Origin: Acidovorax sp. 69
Lineage (GTDB): Bacteria > Pseudomonadota > Gammaproteobacteria > Burkholderiales > Burkholderiaceae_C
Direction: 5' to 3'
Length of the DNA: 64,000 nt
Assembly: GCF_002797445.1 (NCBI RefSeq)
Contig: NZ_PGEP01000001.1
Coordinates: 3,286,501-3,350,500, forward strand
The position numbers and the translations under genes are program-made. Below are positions 33,234-43,075 of the stretch, one piece after another (positions within the stretch are counted from its first letter, which is position 1; each line of letters opens with the position of its first letter). Below the pieces are notes generated by a model that was given only the letters and a program-made list of their open reading frames with translations, did not search any database and was not told the DNA's origin.

Positions 33234-34151
33234 ATGACCCCCACGTTGCCCCTGACCCCATCCGCCCTCCTGGCCCCACGACTGTCTGACGGGGCGCTGC
33301 TGCTCGTGGCCGTGGTGTGGGGCACAAGCTATGGCGTGGCCAAAGGGGCGCTGGTGTTTTATCCGGTGCTGGGCTTTCTCGCCGTGCGCTTTCTGCTGAC
33401 TTTTGCCCTGCTACTGCCCGCGCTGCTCCGCGCAACGATTCCAGAGCGCCGGGATGCCCTATACGCCGGGGTGCCCCTGGGCGCTCTGATGCTGGGCATT
33501 TTTCTGTGCGAAACCTTTGGTTTGGCACTGACACAGGCCAGCAATGCGGCCTTTCTGATCAGCCTGTGTGTGGTGTTCACGCCGTTTGCCGAGTGGTGGC
33601 TGTTGCACCAACGGCCCAGCCGGGCCATGTTCGTGTTTGCCGCCGTCTCGCTGCTGGGGGCGGCGCTGCTCAGCGGAGGTTATTCGGGCCACTGGGGTTG
33701 GGGCGATGCACTGATGTTGGCCGCTGCCGTGTTGCGCGCCATCACCGTGTGCCAGACCACCCAGCTGACCCGCCGCCGCAACGCGCCGGTGCTCGCACTC
33801 ACCGCGGTGCAGGCCGGCGTGATTGGCCTGGGCAGCCTGCTGCTGGCGCTGGCCCTGCCGGGCAAGCTGCCGCCCCTGCCCTCGCTCAACGACGCCAGCG
33901 CTTTCTGGCTGGCCTGCATTTATCTGGTGGTCGGCTGCACGGTGTTTGCGTTTGTGGTGCAGAACTGGGCCCTGCGCCACAGTTCGCCGACCCGGGTTGG
34001 CCTGCTCATGGGCAGCGAGCCCGCGTTTGGTGCGCTGTTCGCAGTGTTCTGGCTGGGTGAACAACTCAGCCCCACGGGCTGGCTGGGGGGCGCACTCATC
34101 GTGGCAGCAGCACTGTGGACGATGGCCCGCCGGGCCGGGCCACACAGCTGA
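33234..34151 (+). CDS. EamA family (drug/metabolite transporter) permease
   Basis: A 305-residue inner-membrane protein with ten predicted hydrophobic segments in two EamA repeats. VVWGTSYGVAKGAL near residue 25 and the second-half LACIYLVVGCTVFAFVVQNWALRHSSPTRVGLLMGSEPAFGALFAVFWLGEQL are typical. Members export amino acids, metabolites or drugs. The substrate is not visible. The divergent LysR gene is the probable regulator. The ATG at 33234 has no strong Shine-Dalgarno. Confidence 0.87.
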   Translation: MTPTLPLTPSALLAPRLSDGALLLVAVVWGTSYGVAKGALVFYPVLGFLAVRFLLTFALLLPALLRATIPERRDALYAGVPLGALMLGIFLCETFGLALTQASNAAFLISLCVVFTPFAEWWLLHQRPSRAMFVFAAVSLLGAALLSGGYSGHWGWGDALMLAAAVLRAITVCQTTQLTRRRNAPVLALTAVQAGVIGLGSLLLALALPGKLPPLPSLNDASAFWLACIYLVVGCTVFAFVVQNWALRHSSPTRVGLLMGSEPAFGALFAVFWLGEQLSPTGWLGGALIVAAALWTMARRAGPHS

Positions 34152-34160
34152 GCCGCTACA

Positions 34161-35651
34161 TCAGGGCTTTGGTGCCTTCTGGCTGACCTGCCCAATCAGC
34201 CGGTGATAAAAGCGGATCGCATCCACATAGTTGGCAATCTCCAGTCGCTCGTTGGTGCCGTGGAAACGCTTCAAATCCTCCGAATTGGCACGCACGGGCG
34301 AAAATTTGAAGATGTGGTCACTGATCGCGCCATAGTGCTGAGAATCCGTGCCCGCCACCATGAGGCCCGGCGCCACCAGCACATCCGGAAAAATTTCACG
34401 GATGGTCTGGTTGAGTTGGCGGTACTGCGTCGAGTCGGTAGGCGCGACCTTGGACGCATCCACCGCGCCCGGCAACGTGCTCAACTCAACCTGGGCGGCA
34501 GGCGCGCGGATCTTGCTGCGCACATGCTCCATCACCTGCTCTTTGGTGTCTCCGGGCAGCAGGCGGAAGTTGACCGTGGCTTCGGCGCGACCAGGCACCA
34601 CGTTGTCACGGTTGCCAGCGCTCACGATGGTCAACGCCGTGGTGGTGCGCAGCATGGCATTGGTGCTGGAGGCTCCCTCCAGCTGCTTTTGCACCACCGG
34701 CCGGAACAACCACAGGTTGGACAGCACGACGCGATTCACCCCGCCCATCTCAGGCGCCAGGGTATCGAACATCTCGCCCGCCACCCCACGAATGCCGCCA
34801 GGCAATTGCTCCTCGTCCAGACGCTTGAGCGCGTCGCTCATCATGGCGATGGCGCTGCTGCCCTTGTGGGGCGGCATGGACGAATGCCCCGGTGTACCCG
34901 ACATCGTCATCACCACCGACATATAGCCCTTCTCGGCCACGCCAATGAGCGCGGCAGGCTTGGCCAAGCCTGGCATCACGCCGTCCAGAATCAAAAGGCC
35001 CTCGTCGATCACGAAGTCCAGGCGCACCTTGCGCTCCTGCAGCAAAGCCGCGATCTTGGCCGCGCCGCGCAGGCCGCCCACTTCCTCATCGGCACCAAAG
35101 GCGAGGTAGATGGTGCGCTGGGGCTGAAAGCCACTGGCCAGCAGCATCTCCACGGCTTCGAGCTGGCTCATCAGGTTGCCCTTGTCGTCCCAGGAGCCAC
35201 GACCCCAGACAAAACCGTCCTTGATCGCACCCGAATACGGTGGCTGCGCCCAGTCGCCCTCGGTGCCCGGCGCCACAGGCACCACGTCCTGGTGCGCCAT
35301 CAACATGACCGGTGTGGCGCTCGCGTCACTACCAGGCCAGGTGTAGAGCAGGCTCAGCTCGCCCACCACTTCGCGCTGGAGCTTGGCATGCACCCGCGGA
35401 AACCGGGCCTGCAGCAGCGCGTGGAACTGCATGAACTGGCCAACACTGGCCTTGGCGTCGTCACGCGAGGACTCGGTGCGCAAGCGCACCGCCTCGGCCA
35501 GGCGCTGGGCCACGGCAGCGTCATCCACTGGCAGGCGGGCGATGGGCGGCACCTCCCACTGGCGCGAGCCCTTGCGTGCGGTGTTGATGCCCAGGGCCGC
35601 AGCCAGCAGCACAGCCAGGGCGAGCAGCCCCAGCAGGAGTTTCTTGATCAT
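34161..35651 (-). CDS. M20 family metallopeptidase, PM20D1-like
   Basis: A 496-residue protein with an N-terminal signal anchor (LLLGLLALAVLLAAALGI). The zinc-peptidase motifs are VMLMAHQDVVPV (metal histidine and catalytic aspartate), WGRGSWDDKGNLM (bridging aspartate) and FGADEEVGGLRGA (catalytic and metal glutamates). The final histidine lies in GTDSQHYG. The family covers carboxypeptidases and N-acyl amino acid hydrolases. The signal anchor suggests a periplasmic, membrane-tethered enzyme. It is convergent with the EamA gene, 9 bp apart. Confidence 0.88.
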   Translation of the reverse strand: MIKKLLLGLLALAVLLAAALGINTARKGSRQWEVPPIARLPVDDAAVAQRLAEAVRLRTESSRDDAKASVGQFMQFHALLQARFPRVHAKLQREVVGELSLLYTWPGSDASATPVMLMAHQDVVPVAPGTEGDWAQPPYSGAIKDGFVWGRGSWDDKGNLMSQLEAVEMLLASGFQPQRTIYLAFGADEEVGGLRGAAKIAALLQERKVRLDFVIDEGLLILDGVMPGLAKPAALIGVAEKGYMSVVMTMSGTPGHSSMPPHKGSSAIAMMSDALKRLDEEQLPGGIRGVAGEMFDTLAPEMGGVNRVVLSNLWLFRPVVQKQLEGASSTNAMLRTTTALTIVSAGNRDNVVPGRAEATVNFRLLPGDTKEQVMEHVRSKIRAPAAQVELSTLPGAVDASKVAPTDSTQYRQLNQTIREIFPDVLVAPGLMVAGTDSQHYGAISDHIFKFSPVRANSEDLKRFHGTNERLEIANYVDAIRFYHRLIGQVSQKAPKP

Positions 35652-35908
35652 GTCTGTCGGAGCCTTGTCAGGGAGGGGTCACCGGCGGCCTTCGCGTGCG
35701 AGGAAAGCAACACCACGGCAGTGACCCAATGCGGTCACAAGCATAGTGCAACTTGCTCCTCCCGCCCCCCGGATAGGCGACACCCGCGCGCCGGGTGGTG
35801 CTGGGCGTGCACCGCCACCCAGCGTGGCCGCCTGCGGGCGGCACCGTCACCCACCCGCAGCCCAACCCACCCCTTGCCCCATGCAGACAGTCCTGCCAAC
35901 TCACTCCG
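35652..35908. other. Intergenic region between the M20 peptidase and lgt
   Basis: It should hold the promoter of the M20 peptidase gene on the minus strand. GC-rich inverted stretches (CACCCGCGCGCCGGGTGGTGC) are present. I see no gene, and only a repeat copy at its far end (35909-35955). Confidence 0.3.
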
Positions 35909-35955
35909 TTTTTGATAGCTGCCAGCGCTTTGAAATCAAGCGCAAACAGTCATTT
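35909..35955. repeat. Dispersed palindromic repeat, copy 3
   Basis: TTTTGATAGCTGCCAGCGCTT and ATCAAGCGCAAACAGTCATTT follow the shared pattern. The copy ends at the lgt stop codon. Confidence 0.75.
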
Positions 35956-36785
35956 CACTTGAAACTTGGCGGTACCACCACCGGCTGGCGCTGCGCCCAC
36001 AGCCACAGTCCCGCACCGCCCACGATCATGGGCACACACAGCCATTGCCCCATGCTCATGCCGAGCGACAGGATGCCCAGAAAAGCATCGGGCTCGCGAA
36101 AATATTCGGCAATGAACCGGAAGCAGCCATAGCCCAGCAGGAAGACCGCCGCCACCTGGCCTGGGCGACGCTCCTTGCGCGCATAGAACCACAGCAGAAT
36201 GAACAGCAGCAGCCCCTCCATGAGGAACTGGTACACCTGTGAGGGATGGCGTGGCTGCATCGAGCCGCTGTGGGCAAACACCATGCCCCAAGGCAAGTCA
36301 GGGCTGGCAAAACGACCCCAGAGTTCGCCATTGATGAAGTTGCCCACCCGCCCGGCCGCCAGACCCGTGGGAACGCAGGGCGCCACAAAATCCGCCACCT
36401 GCAGCCAGGGCCGCTTGCGAGAGTGCGCAAACCACAGCATGGCAGCGACCACGCCCAGCAGCCCCCCATGAAAGGCCATGCCACCCTGCCACACTGCAAA
36501 AATCTCCAGCGGGTGACTGAGGTAGTAGCCGGGCTTGTAAAACAAACAATAGCCCAGCCGCCCGCCGATGACCACACCGGCCACGCCCAGGAACAAGATG
36601 TCCTCGACGTCCTTGCGTGACCAGGCGCCCTGGCCGGTGATGGAGGCAAAAGGCTCGTGCCGCAGGCGCCGGATGCCCAGCAACATGAACAAGCCAAAGG
36701 CCGCAAGATAGGTCAGGCCATACCAGTGCACGGCCAAGGGGCCGATCTGAAGGGCAACAGGGTCAATGTGGGGATAGGTCAACAT
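35955..36785 (-). CDS. lgt: Prolipoprotein diacylglyceryl transferase
   Basis: Lgt transfers diacylglycerol from phosphatidylglycerol to the lipobox cysteine of prolipoproteins at the inner membrane. The 276-residue protein has about seven membrane segments. The signature [18 protein letters not shown] and the conserved HGGLLGV segment ([13 protein letters not shown]) are seen, along with [32 protein letters not shown]. The start [23 protein letters not shown] is typical; the ATG is at 36783-36785. It is divergent from the bacterioferritin gene. Confidence 0.95.
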   Translation of the reverse strand: MLTYPHIDPVALQIGPLAVHWYGLTYLAAFGLFMLLGIRRLRHEPFASITGQGAWSRKDVEDILFLGVAGVVIGGRLGYCLFYKPGYYLSHPLEIFAVWQGGMAFHGGLLGVVAAMLWFAHSRKRPWLQVADFVAPCVPTGLAAGRVGNFINGELWGRFASPDLPWGMVFAHSGSMQPRHPSQVYQFLMEGLLLFILLWFYARKERRPGQVAAVFLLGYGCFRFIAEYFREPDAFLGILSLGMSMGQWLCVPMIVGGAGLWLWAQRQPVVVPPSFK

Positions 36786-36975
36786 GGTGGGCGGTATTGT
36801 GCCCGTGCCCTGCAGGGCCCCGGCGGCGGCTTCGCGGAATGTCGATACACCCTGGGGACTCTTCAATGCGAACGCTTCTGATCCCGGTACGCATATAAAA
36901 CGGCTTCCAGGGGCATTCGCCCTGGGCTGTGCATGCCAGCGCGATACTCACGCCTTTCAAGATCAGGGCAACAAT

Positions 36976-37455
36976 ATGCAGGGAAACCCCCAAGTCGTCG
37001 AATATCTCAAGGATCTGCTGCGTGGCGAACTGGCGGCACGCGACCAGTATTTCGCGCATTCGCGTCTGTATGAAGACCAGGGTTTCGCCAAGCTCTATGC
37101 ACGCCTCGACCACGAAATGCAGGAGGAAACCCAGCATGCCGATGCGCTGCTGCGCCGCATCCTCTTCCTGGGCGGACGCCCCGACATGCGCCCCAAAGAG
37201 TTCACACCCGGCGAGACGGTGCCCGAGATGCTGCGCAAGGACCTGGACACCGAATACACCGTGCGCGCAGCCCTGCAAGGCGGCATGGCACTGTGCGAAA
37301 GCGTGGGCGACTACGTGAGCCGCGACCTGCTACTGGCCCAGTTGCGTGACACCGAGGAAGACCATGCGTACTGGCTCGAAAAGCAGATCGGCCTGATCGA
37401 CAAGATGGGCCTGCAAAATTATCTGCAGTCACAAATGGGCAGCCTTTCAGCATAA
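36976..37455 (+). CDS. bfr: Bacterioferritin
   Basis: A 159-residue iron-storage protein. The start [37 protein letters not shown] matches bacterioferritin, and the di-iron ligands are visible as E in [20 protein letters not shown] (E..H) and [10 protein letters not shown]. The position of the heme methionine is occupied near residues 50-55 (HEMQEET), as in Bfr. It assembles as a 24-mer in the cytoplasm. The ATG is at 36976; upstream in-frame codons are not conserved. A TATAAA at 36894-36899 could be the -10 of its promoter. A repeat copy and a terminator follow. Confidence 0.93.
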   Translation: MQGNPQVVEYLKDLLRGELAARDQYFAHSRLYEDQGFAKLYARLDHEMQEETQHADALLRRILFLGGRPDMRPKEFTPGETVPEMLRKDLDTEYTVRAALQGGMALCESVGDYVSRDLLLAQLRDTEEDHAYWLEKQIGLIDKMGLQNYLQSQMGSLSA

Positions 37456-37500
37456 AAACTGCCTACAGCGCTTATGAAATATGCGCCACAAGCTATTGAT
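37456..37500. repeat. Dispersed palindromic repeat, copy 4
   Basis: AAACTGCCTACAGCGCTTATG and ATGCGCCACAAGCTATTGAT match the family in reverse orientation. It lies between the bfr stop codon and its terminator. Confidence 0.72.
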
Positions 37501-37512
37501 TGGATAGCAAAT

Positions 37513-37547
37513 AAAAAAGCCGCACCCTGAGGGTGCGGCTTTTTTTT
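37513..37547. terminator. Bidirectional terminator between bfr and ilvD
   Basis: GCCGCACCCT pairs with AGGGTGCGGC, with six A before and eight T after, so it can end transcripts from both converging genes. Confidence 0.9.
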
Positions 37548-37574
37548 GAGGGGGCACCGACTCGATACGGTCGA

Positions 37575-39434
37575 TCAATCCTCCAGCAGCGACAAATCGC
37601 GCACAGCCCCCTTGTCGGCTGACATCACCAACTTGGCATAGGCCTTGAGTGCCGCCGACACCTTGCGCGGGCGGGGCTGGGCGGGCTTCCAGCCTTTGGC
37701 ATTTTGTGCCTCACGGCGCTTTGCCAGTTCTTCGTTGCTCACCAGCACGTTGATGCTGCGGTTGGGGATGTCGATACGGATACGGTCGCCGTTTTGCACC
37801 AACCCGATGGCCCCGCCCGCAGCGGCTTCGGGCGAGCAGTGGCCAATCGACAGGCCAGACGTGCCGCCCGAGAAGCGCCCGTCAGTGAGCAACGCACACG
37901 CCTTGCCCAGGCCCTTGGACTTGATGTAGCTGGTGGGGTAGAGCATCTCCTGCATGCCGGGGCCGCCCTTGGGGCCTTCGTAACGCACGATGACGATGTC
38001 ACCGGCCTTGACCTTGTCGGCCAGGATGTTGGCCACCGCCTCGTCCTGCGACTCGGTAACGTGGGCAGTGCCCTCGAACACCAGAATGCTTTCGTCCACG
38101 CCGGCCGACTTGACCACGCAGCCGTCCACCGCGATGTTGCCCGTCAGCACGGCCAGGCCGCCTTCCTTGCTGAAGGCGTGGTCGTACGAACGGATGCAGC
38201 CTTCGGCACGGTCCAGGTCCAGACTGGGCCAGCGGGTGGACTGGCTGAACGCCACCTGCGTGGGCACGCCGGCGGGGCCGGCCATGTAGAAGGTGCGCAC
38301 GGCTTCGTCCTGCGTGCGCACGATGTCCCACTGGTCCAGCGCGTCCTTGAGGGTCGGTGCATGCACGGTGGGAGCGTCGGTGTGCAACTTGCCCGCACGG
38401 TCCAGCTCGCCCAGGATGGCCATGATGCCGCCCGCGCGGTGCACGTCTTCGATGTGGTACTTGTTGGTGTTGGGCGCCACCTTGCACAACTGCGGCACGA
38501 CGCGCGAGAGGCGGTCAATATCGGCCATCGTGAACGGAATCTCCGCTTCACTGGCTATCGCCAGCAAGTGCAGGATGGTGTTGGTGGAGCCGCCCATGGC
38601 GATGTCCAGCGTCATGGCGTTCTCAAACGCCTTGAAGCCCACCGAGCGCGGCAACACGCGTTCGTCGTCCTGTTCGTAATATTGCTTGGCGATCTCCACG
38701 ATGCGTCGGCCCGCGCGCTTGAAAAGCTGCTCGCGGTCAGAATGTGTGGCCACCACGGTGCCATTGCCGGGCAGCGACAGGCCCAGGGCCTCGGTCAGGC
38801 AGTTCATGGAGTTGGCCGTGAACATGCCCGAACACGATCCGCAGGTGGGGCAGGCTGAGCGCTCCACCTCAGCCACGTCGGCGTCGGAGTAATTGGTGTC
38901 TGCAGCGATCACCATGGCGTCCACCAGGTCGAGCTTCTTGAACTCCATGACCTTGGTGACGGGGTTGGCCAGGCGGGTCTTACCCGCTTCCATCGGGCCG
39001 CCCGAGACGAAAATCACTGGAATGTTGAGGCGCATCGCGGCCATCAGCATGCCGGGCGTGATCTTGTCGCAGTTGGAGATGCACACCATCGCATCGGCGC
39101 AGTGGGCGTTGACCATGTACTCGACCGAGTCCGCAATGATGTCGCGGCTGGGCAGCGAATACAGCATGCCGTCGTGGCCCATGGCGATTCCATCGTCCAC
39201 GGCAATGGTGTTGAACTCCTTGGCCACGCCGCCAGCGGCCTCGATCTCGCGGGCGACGAGCTGGCCCAGGTCCTTCAGGTGCACATGGCCGGGCACAAAC
39301 TGGGTGAAAGAGTTAACCACCGCGATGATGGGCTTGCTGAAATCATCGTCTTTCATGCCGGTGGCGCGCCACAAGGAGCGCGCCCCAGCCATGTTGCGAC
39401 CGGCGGTGGAGGTTTTGGAACGGTAGATAGGCAT
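37575..39434 (-). CDS. ilvD: Dihydroxy-acid dehydratase, E. coli type
   Basis: Catalyses the third common step of isoleucine and valine synthesis, dehydrating 2,3-dihydroxy acids. The 619-residue protein starts [32 protein letters not shown]. Cluster cysteines are seen in [12 protein letters not shown] and [20 protein letters not shown], the long-form motif of E. coli IlvD. The ATG is at 39432-39434; an upstream open extension of about 100 codons is not conserved and is rejected. It is divergent from a second, short-form IlvD/Edd gene. Confidence 0.93.
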   Translation of the reverse strand: MPIYRSKTSTAGRNMAGARSLWRATGMKDDDFSKPIIAVVNSFTQFVPGHVHLKDLGQLVAREIEAAGGVAKEFNTIAVDDGIAMGHDGMLYSLPSRDIIADSVEYMVNAHCADAMVCISNCDKITPGMLMAAMRLNIPVIFVSGGPMEAGKTRLANPVTKVMEFKKLDLVDAMVIAADTNYSDADVAEVERSACPTCGSCSGMFTANSMNCLTEALGLSLPGNGTVVATHSDREQLFKRAGRRIVEIAKQYYEQDDERVLPRSVGFKAFENAMTLDIAMGGSTNTILHLLAIASEAEIPFTMADIDRLSRVVPQLCKVAPNTNKYHIEDVHRAGGIMAILGELDRAGKLHTDAPTVHAPTLKDALDQWDIVRTQDEAVRTFYMAGPAGVPTQVAFSQSTRWPSLDLDRAEGCIRSYDHAFSKEGGLAVLTGNIAVDGCVVKSAGVDESILVFEGTAHVTESQDEAVANILADKVKAGDIVIVRYEGPKGGPGMQEMLYPTSYIKSKGLGKACALLTDGRFSGGTSGLSIGHCSPEAAAGGAIGLVQNGDRIRIDIPNRSINVLVSNEELAKRREAQNAKGWKPAQPRPRKVSAALKAYAKLVMSADKGAVRDLSLLED

Positions 39435-39645
39435 CGTGCTGGCTTCTGGAAGATCGCTGATAAGGAAGCGGGCCGCAGGAATAAGGGCCCCTCGCGCGCC
39501 CGTGCGAACAACCTCTTGAGCCGTGCCGGGGGCAAACCCTTTAATTATCGCCCACCCCTTTCGCCGCTGAGGGCGATGGTTCCACGCCCATACCGGCACT
39601 GGCAAAATGCGTCCACCCCGTTGCAGCCAACCAGGACGCCCCACG

Positions 39646-41349
39646 ATGACCAACCCCACCACTCCCTCCACCCCCATCAACCGCCGCAGCGCCAACATCA
39701 CCCAGGGCAAGGCGCGCGCGCCCAACCGCTCCATGTACTACGCCATGGGCTACGAGGAAGGCGACTTCGTCAAGCCCATGGTCGGCGTGGCCAACGGCCA
39801 CAGCACCATCACCCCCTGCAACAGCGGCCTGCAAAAACTGGCCGACGCGGCGATTGCTGGCATCGAAGAAGCGGGCGGCAACGCCCAGGTGTTTGGCACG
39901 CCCACCATTTCGGACGGCATGGCCATGGGCACCGAAGGCATGAAGTACAGCCTGGTGAGCCGCGAGGTGATCAGCGACTGCATCGAGACCTGCGTGGGCG
40001 GCCAGTGGATGGACGGCGTGCTGGTGGTGGGCGGCTGCGACAAGAACATGCCCGGCGGCCTGATGGGCATGCTGCGCGCCAACGTGCCCGCCATCTATGT
40101 GTACGGCGGCACCATCCTGCCCGGCCACTACCAGGGCAAGGACCTGAACATCGTGAGCGTGTTCGAAGCCGTGGGCGAAAACGCTGCGGGCAAGATGAGC
40201 GACTTCGACCTGAAAGAGATCGAAAAGCGCGCCATCCCCGGCACCGGCTCCTGCGGTGGCATGTACACGGCCAACACCATGTCCAGCGCCTTCGAGGCCC
40301 TGGGCATCAGCCTGCCCTACTCGTCCACCATGGCCAACCCGCACGACGAGAAGATGAACTCGGCCAAGGAATCGGCCAAGGTGCTGATCGAGGCCATCAG
40401 GATGGACCTCAAGCCCCGCGACATCGTGACCAAGAAGGCCATCGAAAACGCCGTGGCCGTCATCATGGCCACCGGTGGTTCCACCAACGCCGTGCTGCAC
40501 TTCCTGGCCATCGCCCACACGGCGGGCGTGGAGTGGAGCATCGACGACTTCGAGCGCATCCGCAAGCAGACCCCCGTGCTGTGCGACCTGAAACCCAGTG
40601 GCAAGTACCTGGCCGTGGACCTGCACCGCGCAGGCGGCATCCCGCAGGTGATGAAGGTGCTGCTCAACGCCGGCCTGCTGCACGGCGACTGCATCACCAT
40701 CAGCGGCAAGACCATTGCCGAAGTGCTCAAGGACGTGCCCGATGTGCCACGCGCCGACCAGGACGTGATCCGCGGCATCGACAAGCCCATGTACGCGCAA
40801 GGCCACCTGGCCATCCTGAAGGGCAATCTGAGCCCCGAAGGCGCTGTGGCCAAGATCACGGGCCTGAAGAACCCTGTCATCACCGGCCCCGCCCGCGTTT
40901 TCGACGACGAGCAGTCCGCGCTCGAAGCCATCCTGGCCGGCAAGATCGTTGCGGGCGACGTGATGGTGCTGCGCTACCTGGGCCCCAAGGGCGGCCCTGG
41001 CATGCCCGAAATGCTGGCCCCCACCGGCGCACTGATCGGCGCCGGCCTGGGTGAAAGCGTGGGCCTGATCACCGACGGCCGCTTCTCCGGCGGCACCTGG
41101 GGCATGGTGGTGGGCCATGTGGCACCCGAAGCCGCTGCCGGTGGCACCATTGCCTTCGTCAACGAAGGCGACAGCATCACCATCGACGCGCGCCAGTTGC
41201 TGCTGGAGCTGAATGTGCCCGAAGAAGAAATCGCCAAGCGCCGCGCTGGCTGGACTGCCCCAGCCCCCCGCTACACCCGCGGCGTGCAGGCCAAGTTTGC
41301 GTTCAATGCATCGAGTGCCAGCAAGGGTGCCGTGCTGGACGCCTATTGA
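39646..41349 (+). CDS. Dihydroxy-acid dehydratase, short-form (IlvD/Edd family)
   Basis: A 567-residue second member of the IlvD/Edd family, clearly different from its divergent neighbour. Three cysteines stand at the places known from [2Fe-2S] dihydroxy-acid dehydratases: [18 protein letters not shown] and [38 protein letters not shown] opens the protein. This form resembles plant, fungal and many bacterial DHAD enzymes with oxygen-stable clusters. The ATG is at 39646, with CCAGGA upstream. A sugar-acid dehydratase role cannot be excluded because the family overlaps, but the motifs favour DHAD. Confidence 0.88.
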   Translation: MTNPTTPSTPINRRSANITQGKARAPNRSMYYAMGYEEGDFVKPMVGVANGHSTITPCNSGLQKLADAAIAGIEEAGGNAQVFGTPTISDGMAMGTEGMKYSLVSREVISDCIETCVGGQWMDGVLVVGGCDKNMPGGLMGMLRANVPAIYVYGGTILPGHYQGKDLNIVSVFEAVGENAAGKMSDFDLKEIEKRAIPGTGSCGGMYTANTMSSAFEALGISLPYSSTMANPHDEKMNSAKESAKVLIEAIRMDLKPRDIVTKKAIENAVAVIMATGGSTNAVLHFLAIAHTAGVEWSIDDFERIRKQTPVLCDLKPSGKYLAVDLHRAGGIPQVMKVLLNAGLLHGDCITISGKTIAEVLKDVPDVPRADQDVIRGIDKPMYAQGHLAILKGNLSPEGAVAKITGLKNPVITGPARVFDDEQSALEAILAGKIVAGDVMVLRYLGPKGGPGMPEMLAPTGALIGAGLGESVGLITDGRFSGGTWGMVVGHVAPEAAAGGTIAFVNEGDSITIDARQLLLELNVPEEEIAKRRAGWTAPAPRYTRGVQAKFAFNASSASKGAVLDAY

Positions 41350-41407
41350 TCAATGAATGAAGGGGGGAAATGGGTAGCACGCCCATCCCCCGCACCGTTG
41401 GGACCAT

Positions 41408-41444
41408 AAAAAAAGCCCGGGGCACATGGCCTCGGGCTTTTTTT
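41408..41444. terminator. Terminator after the short-form ilvD gene
   Basis: AGCCCGGGGC pairs with GCCTCGGGCT around a short loop, with seven A before and seven T after. Confidence 0.9.
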
Positions 41445-41514
41445 GTGCAATGCACGGTACAGCCATTGCCGACGATCTACCCGGCACAGACCAGGCAAGA
41501 CATCCGGCGGTCAC

Positions 41515-41757
41515 TCAACGCGGCTTGCGCGGTTGGATGCCCAAAGCTTCTTTGTTCTTGTTGATGCGGTCCTTCTTGCGCTGGTCCATCTTTTCCATGG
41601 CTTTGCGCTTGGTGTAGCCGGTGGAATCCGCCCACGCCCACCACAACGCGGTGGCGGCAAAAGGTGCCAACACCCACCACCACGACCATGTCGCCACGGG
41701 GCCGATCTCGAAATACTTCAGTGCCAGCATGAGAAGTGAAAGACCCAGCAAATACAT
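41515..41757 (-). CDS. Small Trp-rich membrane protein (TIGR04438-like)
   Basis: An 80-residue protein with two hydrophobic segments (about 1-16 and 22-44) that contains a run of tryptophans (TWSWWWVLAP and ALWWAWADSTGYTKRKAMEKMDQRKKDRI). The charged C-terminus with KRK and KMDQRKKDR is typical of the small Trp-rich family found mainly in Burkholderiales. Its function is unknown. It is divergent from the cytochrome c gene. Confidence 0.75.
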   Translation of the reverse strand: MYLLGLSLLMLALKYFEIGPVATWSWWWVLAPFAATALWWAWADSTGYTKRKAMEKMDQRKKDRINKNKEALGIQPRKPR

Positions 41758-41872
41758 CGCAATCTCCAGAAAACGCCGTGAAAGGCCTCATTGACAAGGG
41801 GCAAGGGCATGTCAACCCAAGTCACTACAATTCCATTAAAAGCACTGTAACTCAACCACAGGAATTTCCACC

Positions 41873-42178
41873 ATGAAGCGTACCCTGATCACTCTTGCCA
41901 TGACGCTGTCGGTTGCGGCACCCGCAATGGCCGACCTGGCCCTCGCAACCTCGAAAAACTGCATGGCATGCCATGCCGTAGACAAGAAACTGGTGGGGCC
42001 TGCGTACAAAGACGTCGCCGCCAAATATGCGGGCCAAAAAGATGCCGTGGACAAGCTGGCCGCCAAAATCGTCAAGGGCGGCTCCGGTGTCTGGGGCCCA
42101 GTTCCCATGCCCGCCAATGCACAGGTCAATGACGCTGAAGCCAAAAAACTGGCAGCCTGGGTCCTGACGCAGAAGTAA
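41873..42178 (+). CDS. Periplasmic class I cytochrome c (c-551/c-552 type)
   Basis: A 101-residue protein. The signal peptide ends near APAMA at residue 20. The heme site is CMACH at 30-34, with the distal methionine at 79 in WGPVPMPAN, so it is a small monoheme cytochrome of the c-551/552 family. It can carry electrons in the periplasm, for example to the cbb3 oxidase encoded in this window or to a peroxidase. AGGAATTTCC precedes the ATG. A terminator follows. Confidence 0.9.
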   Translation: MKRTLITLAMTLSVAAPAMADLALATSKNCMACHAVDKKLVGPAYKDVAAKYAGQKDAVDKLAAKIVKGGSGVWGPVPMPANAQVNDAEAKKLAAWVLTQK

Positions 42179-42230
42179 TCCATCGCCGCCAACACCGTGG
42201 CCTGGAGGACAACCACTCCAGGGCCACCAG

Positions 42231-42269
42231 AAAAAAAGCCGCGCCACAGTCTGTGGCGCGGCTTTTTTT
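42231..42269. terminator. Terminator after the cytochrome c gene
   Basis: GCCGCGCCACAG pairs with CTGTGGCGCGGC, flanked by seven A and seven T; works in both directions. Confidence 0.92.
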
Positions 42270-42338
42270 CTGGGCGACACCGGCTCCGGCGGTGCAGTGC
42301 CCAAAGCACATCCGCCCCCGCACAAAGCCTGCAGGGAT

Positions 42339-42812
42339 TTACACCCTATGGCTGACAACTGGATTGTGGGTACGCAACTGTTGCTCCAGTTGCCCTACAT
42401 AGGCGGCGGTGGTGTTGTCCGACTCTTCTGCCCGGGCGGCAAGGCGTGCCTCCAGGCTGTCCAAACGCGCAAGGACCGCCGAATGGGCCTGCCGGTGCTG
42501 GGCCTCCAGGAATGTGCGCAGCTCCGTGAAGCGTGAGGCCTCGGCCTTGTCAGCCAGTTCGCGCTGGGCCTGCAGCTCTCTCGTGTGACGGCGCGCTTCG
42601 AAAAGCACCGAACCCTGCAGCGACAGCACATACGCCACAAAGAAGATGCCCAACAGGGCAGTGAGTGCAAGCATCATCAGCCCCAGAGGCGCTTCAAAAG
42701 ACACTAAGCCGAGCGATACGAGGGAAGGGGTTGTGAGCGCGGACCAGTTCAGTGCCGCCAGCGCGGCAATTGCCAGCACTGTCAAAAGAAGAACGATGGA
42801 ACGCAAGTGCAT
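42339..42812 (-). CDS. LapA-domain-like membrane protein with coiled coil
   Basis: A 157-residue protein with two membrane segments (about 4-22 and 40-63) joined by NWSALTTPSLVSLGLVSFEAPLGLM, the pattern of LapA/DUF1049 proteins. The C-terminal half (about 70-145) is a charged coiled coil (RRHTRELQAQRELADKAEASRFTELRTFL). LapA-like proteins help lipopolysaccharide assembly in gammaproteobacteria. The name here rests on the domain only. The ATG is at 42810-42812. Confidence 0.65.
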   Translation of the reverse strand: MHLRSIVLLLTVLAIAALAALNWSALTTPSLVSLGLVSFEAPLGLMMLALTALLGIFFVAYVLSLQGSVLFEARRHTRELQAQRELADKAEASRFTELRTFLEAQHRQAHSAVLARLDSLEARLAARAEESDNTTAAYVGQLEQQLRTHNPVVSHRV

Positions 42813-43075
42813 GGGAAATCTCCGGTCAGCAGCGTCCGGCCAGGATGACCGGTCACGCAATGCTGCCGTTGTAACGCATGCAAGCGGGATCTCTCGCTGC
42901 TGGAGCGCTATTTCAGATCACGTCCTACAAGAGGTGCCGCCGACTCACAGGATCGCCCACTCACCGGAGAGGGTAACCCCGATGGCGAGCACCAAACGAA
43001 TCACTGGGTTTGTAGACACACAGCGCTGCACCAGAAACGCAGCGAGAAGGCGCCGTGTGCACAGCGCCTTCTCGA
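42813..43075. other. Intergenic region with a hairpin after acs
   Basis: GAGAAGGCGC (43044-43053) and GCGCCTTCTC (43064-43073) form a 10-bp stem directly after the acs stop codon on the minus strand. No T-run follows, so it may be an mRNA-end structure rather than a classic terminator. The rest should hold the promoter of the LapA-like gene. No gene is seen. Confidence 0.45.

Noticed and set aside
34203..35915. A 570-codon plus-strand frame opposite the M20 peptidase gene
   Set aside because: Antisense image of a recognised gene; the composition is typical of such shadows.
39102..41054. A 650-codon plus-strand frame across both ilvD genes
   Set aside because: It is in the wrong frame for the short-form ilvD and antisense to the other one; highly basic and without motifs.
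42900..43020. Possible riboswitch or short gene between the LapA-like gene and acs
   Set aside because: A GGAGAGGG-type stretch was seen, but neither a glycine-riboswitch pattern nor a protein of normal composition could be built.
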